Source of the DNA: Bacteroidota bacterium
GTDB taxonomy: Bacteria; Bacteroidota; Bacteroidia; 2-12-FULL-35-15
Reading direction: 5' to 3'
Assembly (NCBI GenBank): GCA_021413595.1
Contig: JAIOQD010000360.1
Coordinates: forward strand, 1-5,646
Length of the DNA: 5,646 nucleotides
Part shown: positions 1 to 5,620 of the stretch, piece by piece
Numbering within the stretch: the first letter of the stretch is position 1
Layout of the letters: every line of letters begins with the position of its first letter
Made by a program: the position numbers and the translations under genes
Notes under the pieces: generated by a model
Seen by the model: the letters and a program-made list of their open reading frames with translations, nothing else
What the model was told of the DNA's origin: nothing
Databases searched by the model: none

Positions 1-38
1 ACGATGATAGCTTTTACTTTTGTTGCAATTTCTGACAT
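1..38 (-). CDS. acpP: Acyl carrier protein, N-terminal fragment
   Basis: Reading leftward from the ATG at 38-36, the codons give MSEIATKVKAII, followed by GT, which must begin a valine codon. This matches the start of bacterial acyl carrier proteins (typically MSEIA.KVK.IIV), the small cytoplasmic protein that carries growing acyl chains on a phosphopantetheine arm. Only 12 codons are inside the window, so the attachment serine (in the DSL motif of the family) cannot be checked. Divergence from purN supports the call, because acpP (usually followed by fabF and rnc) commonly lies next to purN in Bacteroidota. A well-formed promoter lies just upstream. No Shine-Dalgarno sequence is visible, only an A-rich stretch before the ATG, which is normal for this phylum. 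The gene is cut by the window edge and not broken. Confidence 0.85.
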   Translation of the reverse strand, partial: MSEIATKVKAII

Positions 39-69
39 TTTTTTAAACGTTTTAAGGTTAATTAGGGTG

Positions 70-99
70 CAAAGATATAGTTATGTGTATAATAACAAA
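70..99 (-). promoter_or_regulatory. Predicted Bacteroidota-type promoter of acpP
   Basis: On the minus strand, TTTG (99-96) is followed 18 bases later by TATCTTTG (77-70). These match the -33 (TTTG) and -7 (TAnnTTTG) elements known for the primary sigma factor of Bacteroidota; the usual spacer is about 19-21 bases. Transcription would start near position 63-65, leaving a leader of about 25 nt before the acpP ATG. The match and placement are seen in the sequence; promoter activity is inferred. Confidence 0.55.
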
Positions 100-288
100 A
101 AAAATAATTTAAAATCGCTGTTATTTATATATATATTCACCCTTACCTGTTTATTATCAGGCAATTAAAATTTGATAAAAGGCTTTTTTAAAAAATATAA
201 AGTATGACAAAAGAGGTTTTTTGAGGTTACAAGGCGTTTTTTTGTTACATAAGATTATTTCTTGGGAAGAATAGCATTGAAGAATTCG

Positions 289-310
289 TAGATTTGTAAA
301 AATATGTTTG
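289..310 (+). promoter_or_regulatory. Candidate -7 elements upstream of purN
   Basis: Two overlapping-scale matches to TAnnTTTG lie just before purN: TAGATTTG (289-296) and TATGTTTG (303-310). The first would give a leader of roughly 18 nt; the second would give an almost leaderless transcript. Neither has a TTTG at the expected -33 distance, only TTG triplets at 262-264 and 277-279 with spacers of 23-24 bases, so this is a weak prediction. The rest of the 39-320 divergent gap is AT-rich and shows no other structure I can support. Confidence 0.3.
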
Positions 311-320
311 TTCGTACCCA

Positions 321-890
321 ATGAAAAATATTGCCATTTTTGCTTCCGGAGAAGGTACCAATGCTCAAAACATTATTGATTACTTTAAATCTCCTACGAG
401 TGGGATAAGGGTAGCCTTGGTTGTTTCCAACAATTCCCAGGCCAATGTTTTGAATCGCGCAAAGGAAGCGGACGTCCGGAGTATAGTTATAGACCGCAGT
501 ACATTTTATAACACCAATCAACTTATCGAACAATTAAGATCAGCACACATTGATTTAATTGTATTGGCAGGCTTTTTATGGAAGATCCCTGAAAATATGA
601 TTAAAAACTTCCCTGATAGGATCATCAATATTCACCCTGCCTTATTGCCCAAATATGGTGGAAAAGGCATGTATGGCATGAATGTGCATAAAGCGGTGGT
701 GGATGCAAAAGAAAAAGAAAGCGGAATAAGTATTCATTTTGTAAATGAAAATTATGATGAAGGTCAATTAATTAAACAGCACATTTGTTCGGTGGAACCT
801 TCTGATACACCGGAAACAGTGGCATACAAAATTCACCAGTTGGAAAGTGAATTTTTTCCTAAAGCAATTTTTGATTTGCTGATAAACTAA
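321..890 (+). CDS. purN: Phosphoribosylglycinamide formyltransferase (GART)
   Basis: This cytoplasmic enzyme transfers a formyl group from 10-formyltetrahydrofolate to GAR, the third step of purine synthesis. The 189-residue protein is a complete single-domain formyltransferase, slightly shorter than the E. coli enzyme (212 aa). The N-terminal phosphate-binding segment is FASGEGTNAQ (residues 7-16). The catalytic triad of the family is present: N103 and H105 in INIHPALLP (102-110) and D146 in NYDEGQ (144-149), corresponding to E. coli N106, H108 and D144. The ATG at 321 puts the first beta strand (KNIAIFASG) at the normal position, so the start is secure although no Shine-Dalgarno site is seen. 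It is divergent from acpP. rnhB follows 87 bp downstream on the same strand and could be co-transcribed. The stop codon overlaps the left arm of an inverted repeat. Confidence 0.96.
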   Translation: MKNIAIFASGEGTNAQNIIDYFKSPTSGIRVALVVSNNSQANVLNRAKEADVRSIVIDRSTFYNTNQLIEQLRSAHIDLIVLAGFLWKIPENMIKNFPDRIINIHPALLPKYGGKGMYGMNVHKAVVDAKEKESGISIHFVNENYDEGQLIKQHICSVEPSDTPETVAYKIHQLESEFFPKAIFDLLIN

Positions 891-967
891 GTATTAAGTA
901 TTATGTACAACTGTACGCCACAATTTGTTCAGCAGTCTTAATACTTTATACCAAATACTTAATACTT
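889..967. repeat. AT-rich 14-bp perfect inverted repeat between purN and rnhB
   Basis: AAGTATTAAGTATT (889-902) is the exact reverse complement of AATACTTAATACTT (954-967), with 51 bases between the arms. Each arm contains the 7-mer AAGTATT (or its complement) twice, and a third partial copy, CTTAATACTT, lies at 937-946. The left arm includes the last two bases of the purN stop codon. The right arm runs into six T residues (966-971), 11 bp from the rnhB ATG. The arms look like a miniature mobile or dispersed palindromic element. A terminator function is less likely because the stem is almost all A-T and the loop is long. Confidence 0.75.
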
Positions 968-977
968 TTTTAAGAAA

Positions 978-1571
978 ATGCTCAAAAAATATTTTGATAA
1001 ATTATTGATTGAAGCAGGTTGTGATGAGGCCGGCAGAGGTTGTTTGGCGGGGCCTGTATATGCTGCCGCTGTTATTTTTCCGAAAAAATTCAAAAATTCC
1101 CTGATAGACGATTCAAAAAAATTAAATGATTCAGACCGTAAATTGCTTCGTGTAATTATTGAAGAAGAAGCGGTTTCATGGGCTGTTGGGATTGCAACTG
1201 TAGAGGAAATTGATGAAATAAATATTTTAAATGCTTCTTTTTTGGCCATGCATCGTGCTATTGATGGCTTAAAAACCACTCCTCAAAGTTTATTGATTGA
1301 TGGGAATCGCTTTAATAAATATAAAAAAATACCACATACCTGTATTATTGAAGGGGATGGTAAATACATGAGCATTGCTGCTGCATCCATCTTAGCAAAA
1401 ACGTATCGCGATGATTATATGGATGACTTGCATGAACAATTTCCAATATATGATTGGTTAAACAATAAAGCTTACGCTACTCTTAAACACCGTGAAGCAA
1501 TTAAAAAGTATGGCATTACGGATCACCATCGTAAGAGTTTCCGCCAATTTACCGCTCCTGAGCAATTGTAG
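978..1571 (+). CDS. rnhB: Ribonuclease HII
   Basis: RNase HII cleaves the RNA strand of RNA-DNA hybrids and nicks at single ribonucleotides in DNA, starting ribonucleotide excision repair. The 197-residue protein is of normal length. Catalytic acidic residues are visible: D16 and E17 in CDEAGRGCLAGP (15-26), D108 in LLIDGN (105-110) and D127 in EGDGKYMSIAAASILAKT (125-142). The G-R-G motif that reads the RNA-DNA junction is at 19-21, and DDSKKLN (44-50) is also typical. The C-terminal part ends GITDHHRKSF (179-188), as expected. The conserved tyrosine segment, usually NKGYPT..H in the family, reads NKAYATLKH here (163-171): Y166 is kept but the neighbouring G and P are both alanine. The ATG at 978 places DEAGRG at the usual distance from the N terminus. 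The gene follows purN on the same strand and is convergent with the EVE gene. Confidence 0.96.
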   Translation: MLKKYFDKLLIEAGCDEAGRGCLAGPVYAAAVIFPKKFKNSLIDDSKKLNDSDRKLLRVIIEEEAVSWAVGIATVEEIDEINILNASFLAMHRAIDGLKTTPQSLLIDGNRFNKYKKIPHTCIIEGDGKYMSIAAASILAKTYRDDYMDDLHEQFPIYDWLNNKAYATLKHREAIKKYGITDHHRKSFRQFTAPEQL

Positions 1572-1595
1572 CGCACAAGAAAAGAATAAGCGCGG

Positions 1596-1722
1596 AGGCA
1601 CTGTGTACACTCAGAAACACAGTTTGATGTTGGAAGAGTTTGAAAGTTATGCCCGTAATCCCCCCACCTCAAAAAATTTGCAAAGAAATTGATCTCCCTG
1701 TAACTTGGTGTTCTCAGTGCCT
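1596..1722. repeat. Imperfect inverted repeat in the rnhB/EVE convergent gap
   Basis: AGGCACTGTGTACAC (1596-1610) and GTGTTCTCAGTGCCT (1708-1722) are reverse complements at 13 of 15 positions. A smaller 7-bp hairpin, ACTGTGT/ACACAGT (1600-1606 with 1617-1623), sits inside the left end. The right arm is followed by TAGTGGTGAAAAAAAG. From memory this resembles degenerate dispersed repeats (CACTAAGGCACTGAG type) seen in environmental bacteria; that likeness is an impression, not a search result. The gap (1572-1741) has no gene. No clean intrinsic terminator for rnhB or the EVE gene is visible apart from this imperfect stem and the nearby A- and T-runs. Confidence 0.5.
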
Positions 1723-1741
1723 TAGTGGTGAAAAAAAGAAT

Positions 1742-2152
1742 TTATTTTTTTTCGGAAAGTGCAAGGATATGGTCAAATTCATATGGCTTCACAGCCGACA
1801 CTGATAAACGGCTCAACTTAATGATTTGCATTTCTGCTAATTTTTTATCCGCTTTTATATCAGCTAATGTTACCGGGTGTTTTAAGGCTTTGAAAGGTGC
1901 AATTTCAACTACGCTCCATGAGGTATCATCTGTTGTTGGGTCCTGATAAGCTTCTTTTATTACTTTGGCAATCCCAACAATTTCAAGTCCTTCATTGCTA
2001 TGATAAAAAAATACGAGATCGCCTTTTTTCATAGCGCGCATATTGTTACGGGCGGCATAGTTACGTACACCATCCCAAACTGCTTTTTTATCTTTTACAA
2101 ATTGATCCCAACTGTATTTAAAGGGCTCTGATTTTACTAACCAATGGTTCAT
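1742..2152 (-). CDS. EVE domain-containing protein
   Basis: The 136 residues form one complete EVE domain (Pfam EVE, UPF0310/THYN1-like) with nothing added. Family signatures in order: HWLVKSEP (3-10), WDGVRNYAARNNMRAM (26-41), GDLVFFYHSN (44-53), IVGIAKV..EAYQDPT (58-73) and KLSRLSVSAVKP (112-123). EVE domains share the PUA-like fold with YTH and ASCH domains. They have a pocket thought to bind modified bases, for example methylated or hydroxymethylated cytosine; some occur fused to restriction or RNA-related domains. This stand-alone form is common in bacteria and its cellular role is not settled. The ATG at 2152-2150 gives the standard N terminus (M..WL.KSEP). There is no partner gene: the next gene upstream on the same strand is an Lrp-type regulator about 200 bp away, with a repeat element in between, so an operon is unlikely. 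No TAnnTTTG promoter match was found before it. Confidence 0.93.
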   Translation of the reverse strand: MNHWLVKSEPFKYSWDQFVKDKKAVWDGVRNYAARNNMRAMKKGDLVFFYHSNEGLEIVGIAKVIKEAYQDPTTDDTSWSVVEIAPFKALKHPVTLADIKADKKLAEMQIIKLSRLSVSAVKPYEFDHILALSEKK

Positions 2153-2234
2153 GTTATTATAATTGTATGACTAAAATATGGTAAGACACGTGTACTTGTT
2201 ACTAATAACTGATGTTACGAAGTTCTTTTTTTTT

Positions 2235-2330
2235 ACCGCAGAGTTCGCAGAGATTTTACGCAGAGTGCTACAGAGTTAATATTTATTTCTCTGCGGTTCT
2301 CTGTATATTTTTCTCAGCGAACTCTGCGGT
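2235..2330. repeat. CGCAGAG-type palindromic repeat element
   Basis: The outer arms are ACCGCAGAGTTCGCAGAGA (2235-2253) and TCTCAGCGAACTCTGCGGT (2312-2330), reverse complements at 18 of 19 positions. Inside, further CAGAG units (CGCAGAG at 2259-2265, TACAGAG at 2269-2275) face CTCTG units (CTCTGCG at 2289-2295, CTCTGTA at 2299-2305), so nearly the whole 96 bp can fold into one long interrupted hairpin. The element fills most of the gap between the EVE and Lrp genes. It is flanked by a T-run on the left (2226-2234) and TTTTTT on the right (2337-2342). On the minus strand, after the Lrp gene, the stem is followed by A residues, not T, so it does not look like a standard terminator for that gene. 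It is most likely a dispersed non-coding repeat. Confidence 0.8.
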
Positions 2331-2354
2331 TAATTATTTTTTGTGTAACATGAG

Positions 2355-2831
2355 CTAATAACTTAAAGGAACAACTTTCATTTTCTTGATCGTTGAAAGT
2401 ATAACCATTGTAGTAACATTAGCGATTTCCGAAATGTTTCTTATTTTGTCCATTGCCAGGCTTTCATAAGCAGCAATATCAGTAACCATTATTTTAAGAA
2501 CATAATCAGATGATCCGGTAACATGGTAACATTCAATGATTTCAGGGATCTCTTCAATTTGTTTAATAAAATTCGGAACCGAATTACCTCTTGTTTGCGC
2601 TAAAGACACTAGCATAAAGGTCTGGATCCCCAATCCAAGGCTTTCAACGTTTAATTCGGCATGATAACTTTTAATGATCTTAGCTTTTTCCAGCTTTTTA
2701 ACCCTTTCAAAGGTGGGTGTTGCCGAAAGTCCTACTTTTTGAGCCAGATCAAGATTGCTGATTCTGCCATCTATTTGTAGCTCTTTTAAAATTTTTAAGT
2801 CAGTTTTATCTAATTTTTCAACCTTTTTCAT
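2355..2831 (-). CDS. Lrp/AsnC family transcriptional regulator
   Basis: The 158-residue protein has the full Lrp/AsnC architecture. An N-terminal winged helix-turn-helix begins LDKTDLKILKELQIDGRIS (7-25); the recognition-helix region is LAQKVGLSATPTFERVKKLE (29-48). A C-terminal RAM (ligand-binding, oligomerising) domain spans about 68-146, with the typical glycine-aspartate loop VTGSSDYVLKI (104-114). The ending VILSTIKKMKVVPLSY resembles the STIKK...PL tail frequent in Bacteroidota members. Such proteins form dimers to octamers and respond to amino acids or related small molecules, often controlling a neighbouring gene or themselves. The ligand cannot be told from sequence, and no amino-acid metabolism gene is adjacent, so it may act at a distance or on itself. 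It is transcribed away from the metalloprotease gene, with 491 bp between them. The ATG at 2831-2829 gives the normal family N terminus. I found no exact promoter consensus; the nearest is TTTCTTTG (2860-2853), one mismatch from TAnnTTTG. Confidence 0.94.
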   Translation of the reverse strand: MKKVEKLDKTDLKILKELQIDGRISNLDLAQKVGLSATPTFERVKKLEKAKIIKSYHAELNVESLGLGIQTFMLVSLAQTRGNSVPNFIKQIEEIPEIIECYHVTGSSDYVLKIMVTDIAAYESLAMDKIRNISEIANVTTMVILSTIKKMKVVPLSY

Positions 2832-3322
2832 ACTTGCTTTCTGATTTTTTCACAAAGAAACAGTAAAAAACGCTAACTGTAACTAATTCCTAAGGATTTT
2901 AATCCAAGATTTTACATTATTTAAGTTTATTCGGGTGTTTGCCCTTTCTGGTGTAGCTCCGCCTTTTTTTATTATCGACCTTACTTTCCTTACAATAACC
3001 TGCTATTATTTCTAGTTCATCGAAAATTACTCAGCGGTTTTTGATATGGAGCTTACAATTGTAGGCCAATAAGTGAATAAGTGCAAAATTAACCTGTAAA
3101 AAAGAGGTTTTGTTGATTTGTTGGTTGTTTAAAAGAATATTATTCTGTTAATTAACAAAGTAGGAGATTTAAATTGTTGATAACTTTTCGGTGGTTAGGA
3201 GTTGGTGGTTTAAAAAAAAGTCCTACCCTTGCCCTGTCAAAAAAACTGCTTCAACGAGATAAGGCAGAATAAGGTTTCAAAAATTACAATTATTTAAGAA
3301 TATAAAACTAAAATTGAATAAT
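2832..3322. other. Gene-free divergent intergenic region
   Basis: This 491-bp stretch between the Lrp-type regulator and the metalloprotease gene shows no credible coding sequence on either strand and no tRNA or recognisable riboswitch. It should hold the promoters of both flanking genes, but I see no exact TAnnTTTG with a matching -33 element. Small structures seen: a 10-bp palindrome TACAATTGTA (3054-3063); a tandem duplication of AATAAGTG (3068-3075 and 3076-3083); two adjacent AT-rich palindromes at 3134-3157; a GGTGGTT direct repeat near 3190-3210. Its length leaves room for a small RNA or a long 5' leader, but nothing in the sequence demonstrates either. Confidence 0.6.
3134..3157. promoter_or_regulatory. 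Two adjacent palindromes, possible regulator binding site
   Basis: AGAATATTATTCT (3134-3146, 6-bp arms around one base) is directly followed, sharing one base, by the perfect 12-bp palindrome TGTTAATTAACA (3146-3157). Their position about 165 bp before the metalloprotease ATG, in a divergent gap next to a DNA-binding regulator gene, makes an operator conceivable. Both are AT-only or nearly so in an AT-rich region, so chance is a serious alternative. Confidence 0.25.
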
Positions 3323-5185
3323 ATGAAAAAAATAGTACTCTGCTCTTTTGTTGCTTTGTCAATGATGGGAGTATCAGCTCAAGCTCAAAGCATCCGTTGC
3401 AGCACCATGGAAAACTTAGAAAGATTAAAATTAGCTGATCCAACTTTAGAAAGCCGTATGGCTAAAATAGAGAAACAAAGTCAACAAATAATTTCGAAAA
3501 GTGGTGGACAAGGTAGTTTAGAGCTTGCTTCAATCATTAATATACCTGTGGTTGTTCATGTATTATATAAAACTGCTGAACAAAACATAAGCAATGCACA
3601 GATCCAATCTCAAATTGATGTTTTAAACGAAGACTTTAGAAGGTTAAATTCCGATAAAACAAATACGCCTTCAGGTTTTGTTTCGGGAGCTGCTGATGCA
3701 GAGATTACTTTTTGCCTTGCTTCTATCGATCCTAACGGAGGCGCAACAACAGGTATCATCAGAAAAGCTACTTCAGTAAGTTCATTCAGTGATAATGATG
3801 GAGCAAAATATGCATCTTATGGAGGTGATAACGCATGGCCTTCAGATAGCTATCTTAATATCTGGGTGTGTAATTTAGGCGGAGGCTTGCTTGGATATGC
3901 CCAGTTTCCAGGTGGTCCGGCTTCAACTGATGGGGTGGTGATTAATTACAATCACTTCGGAAGAGGTTTTGCTACTGGCGCTCCATATAATAAAGGTAGA
4001 ACTGCAACACATGAAGTTGGTCATTGGTTAAATCTTCGTCATATTTGGGGAGATGCAAATTGTGGTAATGACCTTGTTAATGATACACCAACTCAGCAAA
4101 CCTCCAATTACGGTTGTCCTTCTTTCCCTAACGTAACCTGCTCAAACACAATAAATGGCGACCAGTTCATGAATTACATGGATTATACCGATGATGGTTG
4201 TATGAATATGTTTTCGCTGGGACAAAAATCCAGAATGAAATCATTATTTGTATCCGGAAATGCAAGAGCTGACTTAGCTTTATCATCAGCTTGCGGGGGA
4301 TCTGCTCCTGTTCCTCCTTCAACTTCTTCCTCTGCCGTTCTTACCATAGGAACTGGTATCGGCACTATGGTAGCTCCTTATGGCACCTATTACATGGATG
4401 AAAAATCGCAATTTATCATTACTAAATCCGAACTGGTTGCTGCCGGTTATTCAGTTGTACAAAATGTTATTGAGGCACTCGCTTTTAATGTTCAAAGTGC
4501 AAGCGGCCAAGCAATGCAGAATTTTACAATTAAAATGGGTGCTACCACTTTAAGCTCATTCAGCTCAAATACTTATTTGGATAATTCTGACATGACCACA
4601 GTTTATTCAGCCAGCCAAACTGTTGTTACCGGATGGAACACACATACATTTACTACTCCATTTACTTATTCAGGCACAGGAAATCTTGCAATTGAAATAT
4701 GCTGGGATAACAGTGCATATACTACCGATTCAAAAGTATATTGCACAAGTTTGCCTACTTCTAAAACCATTTTTAAGCAACAGGATGTTACATCTGGTGG
4801 AATATGCTCCGCTACAATTGGTACCAAAGGCCTTAACCGCCCTAACATTCGATTAACAGTTGGTTCAACTCCACTTGAAGACAGGGCATCAGCTATTGAT
4901 GACATTAAACTACCTGAAGTTACATTTGCAGTTTATCCAAATCCAGCTTCCAGTTTTTTAAATATCAACTATCAGATCGCGTCTGATAATTCAACGGTAA
5001 CATTCTCTGTTTACAACATGATGGGCGCTTTAATAAGCTCATTAACTGAACAAAGCATTTCCGCTGGTGAGCAAAGTCTTTCATTAGATTTTTCTTCTAA
5101 TGATAATATGTCGGATGGTATTTACTTGCTTTCGCTTAATGTGAATGGAACTGTTCAAACAAAACGTTTTGTGTTAAAGAGATAG
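3323..5185 (+). CDS. Secreted M43-family zinc metalloprotease with T9SS sorting domain
   Basis: From the ATG at 3323 the protein has 620 residues. An in-frame TTG at 3314 would add three residues (MNN), but the ATG starts a clean signal peptide: MKK, hydrophobic core to about 16, and SAQA before a likely cut after A21. A propeptide-like segment follows with C26 in IRCST. The catalytic domain (about 70-322) starts IPVVVHVLYK (74-83). It carries the extended zinc motif HEVGHWLNLRH (230-240; ligands H230, H234, H240, general base E231) and a Met-turn MNYMDY (283-288) followed by DDGCMNMFSLGQ, diagnostic of the pappalysin/cytophagalysin family (MEROPS M43). After a Pro/Ser linker (325-338) comes a beta-rich domain (about 338-514), probably for binding or adhesion. 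The C-terminal type IX sorting domain (about 532-620) starts FAVYPNPAS and ends KRFVLKR. Predicted route: Sec export, then T9SS to the surface or medium, where it would cleave proteins. Substrate unknown. No operon partner and no clear terminator. Confidence 0.95.
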   Translation: MKKIVLCSFVALSMMGVSAQAQSIRCSTMENLERLKLADPTLESRMAKIEKQSQQIISKSGGQGSLELASIINIPVVVHVLYKTAEQNISNAQIQSQIDVLNEDFRRLNSDKTNTPSGFVSGAADAEITFCLASIDPNGGATTGIIRKATSVSSFSDNDGAKYASYGGDNAWPSDSYLNIWVCNLGGGLLGYAQFPGGPASTDGVVINYNHFGRGFATGAPYNKGRTATHEVGHWLNLRHIWGDANCGNDLVNDTPTQQTSNYGCPSFPNVTCSNTINGDQFMNYMDYTDDGCMNMFSLGQKSRMKSLFVSGNARADLALSSACGGSAPVPPSTSSSAVLTIGTGIGTMVAPYGTYYMDEKSQFIITKSELVAAGYSVVQNVIEALAFNVQSASGQAMQNFTIKMGATTLSSFSSNTYLDNSDMTTVYSASQTVVTGWNTHTFTTPFTYSGTGNLAIEICWDNSAYTTDSKVYCTSLPTSKTIFKQQDVTSGGICSATIGTKGLNRPNIRLTVGSTPLEDRASAIDDIKLPEVTFAVYPNPASSFLNINYQIASDNSTVTFSVYNMMGALISSLTEQSISAGEQSLSLDFSSNDNMSDGIYLLSLNVNGTVQTKRFVLKR

Positions 5186-5264
5186 TAGAATTTAGTTTGT
5201 TTTTAAATATAGTTTGTCTTTTCATTTGGGCGTTCCTTTTTCATAAACAAGAAAAGGGCGGGCT

Positions 5265-5363
5265 TGGAATTTATCCTGAGCGAAGTCGAAGGACTTCAAT
5301 CTTTCCCGATAAAAATCGGGAAAGGATTTACGTGGAATTTATCCTGAGCCTGACGAAGGGATC
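5265..5363. repeat. Direct repeat pair of TCCTGAG...CGAAGG elements
   Basis: TGGAATTTATCCTGAGC occurs exactly at 5265-5281 and again at 5333-5349, 68 bp apart. After the shared 17 bp the two copies diverge: the first continues GAAGTCGAAGGAC, the second CTGACGAAGGGATC. These resemble the two variants of a small dispersed element (TCCTGAGCGAAGTCGAAGGA and TCCTGAGCCTGTCGAAGGA) that I recall as frequent in Bacteroidota intergenic DNA; the second copy here looks degraded. A perfect hairpin sits between them. Confidence 0.75.
5298..5328. repeat. CCCGAT hairpin between the direct repeats
   Basis: CTTTCCCGAT (5301-5310) and ATCGGGAAAG (5315-5324) form a perfect 10-bp stem with an AAAA loop. Allowing one bulged G at 5324, the stem extends to AATC (5298-5301) with GATT (5325-5328). 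No T-run follows on either strand, so it does not fit an intrinsic terminator. It lies inside the 68-bp unit defined by the flanking direct repeats. Confidence 0.75.
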
Positions 5364-5500
5364 CCTAACACAGCCTTCAGGTTGAAACTTTAAGCCTGGT
5401 TAAATTTGTTCAAAAATAGCTTTTTCAACTCTTTCGCACTATTTCCCGACTCCGCTCGAACAATGTGGTTTAGTTAAGAGAAAAATATCCACGCACAGTC

Positions 5501-5551
5501 TTTCGACAAGCCTCTGACTGACCGCGCGCTGGTCATATTGAGCCTTCGAAA
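5501..5551. repeat. Degraded TTTCGACAAG...CTTCGAAA palindrome
   Basis: TTTCGA (5501-5506) faces TCGAAA (5546-5551), CTC (5512-5514) faces GAG (5540-5542), and TGACC (5519-5523) faces GGTCA (5531-5535) around GCGCGCT. Together they make an interrupted hairpin that looks like a mutated copy of a once more regular palindrome with a GCGCGC centre. It is nested inside the 5442-5633 inverted repeat. Confidence 0.55.
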
Positions 5552-5588
5552 TATGTGGGAAGGCTTCTAAAGTAAACGACATTGTCCC

Positions 5589-5620
5589 CTCGAAATGGCC
5601 ATTCGCGCTGTCATTTCGAG
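5589..5620. repeat. CTCGAAATG hairpin
   Basis: CTCGAAATG (5589-5597) and CATTTCGAG (5612-5620) form a perfect 9-bp stem with a 14-base loop that contains GCGCTG. The right arm runs straight into the terminal repeat at 5615-5633, so the CATTTCGAG bases belong to two overlapping symmetric structures. Confidence 0.65.

Noticed and set aside
255..533. Minus-strand open frame overlapping the start of purN
   Set aside because: It lies opposite the well-supported purN coding sequence and its peptide resembles no known family.
1492..1692. Plus-strand open frame overlapping the end of rnhB
   Set aside because: Out-of-frame reading of rnhB that continues through the repeat-bearing gap; low-complexity, family-less peptide.
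2853..2860. TTTCTTTG (minus strand) as -7 box of the Lrp-type gene
   Set aside because: One mismatch to TAnnTTTG at a key position and no TTTG at the -33 distance.
3314..3322. TTG start three codons before the protease ATG
   Set aside because: The ATG at 3323 gives a standard signal peptide beginning MKK; the TTG adds only MNN and is a rarer start.
4666..4905. Antisense open frame inside the metalloprotease gene
   Set aside because: Shadow of the coding strand; the plus-strand protein is continuous and has recognisable domains across the span.
5298..5328. Strong hairpin considered as the protease terminator
   Set aside because: It is over 110 bp after the stop and no T-run follows the stem on either strand.
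5265..5363. Direct repeats considered as a CRISPR array
   Set aside because: Only two copies, 17 bp long, with the spacer itself a perfect hairpin, and no cas genes nearby.
5197..5385. Short plus-strand open frame after the protease gene
   Set aside because: Its peptide (PERSRRTS, FILSLTKGS) is a direct translation of the dispersed repeats and hairpin; no family resemblance or start signal.
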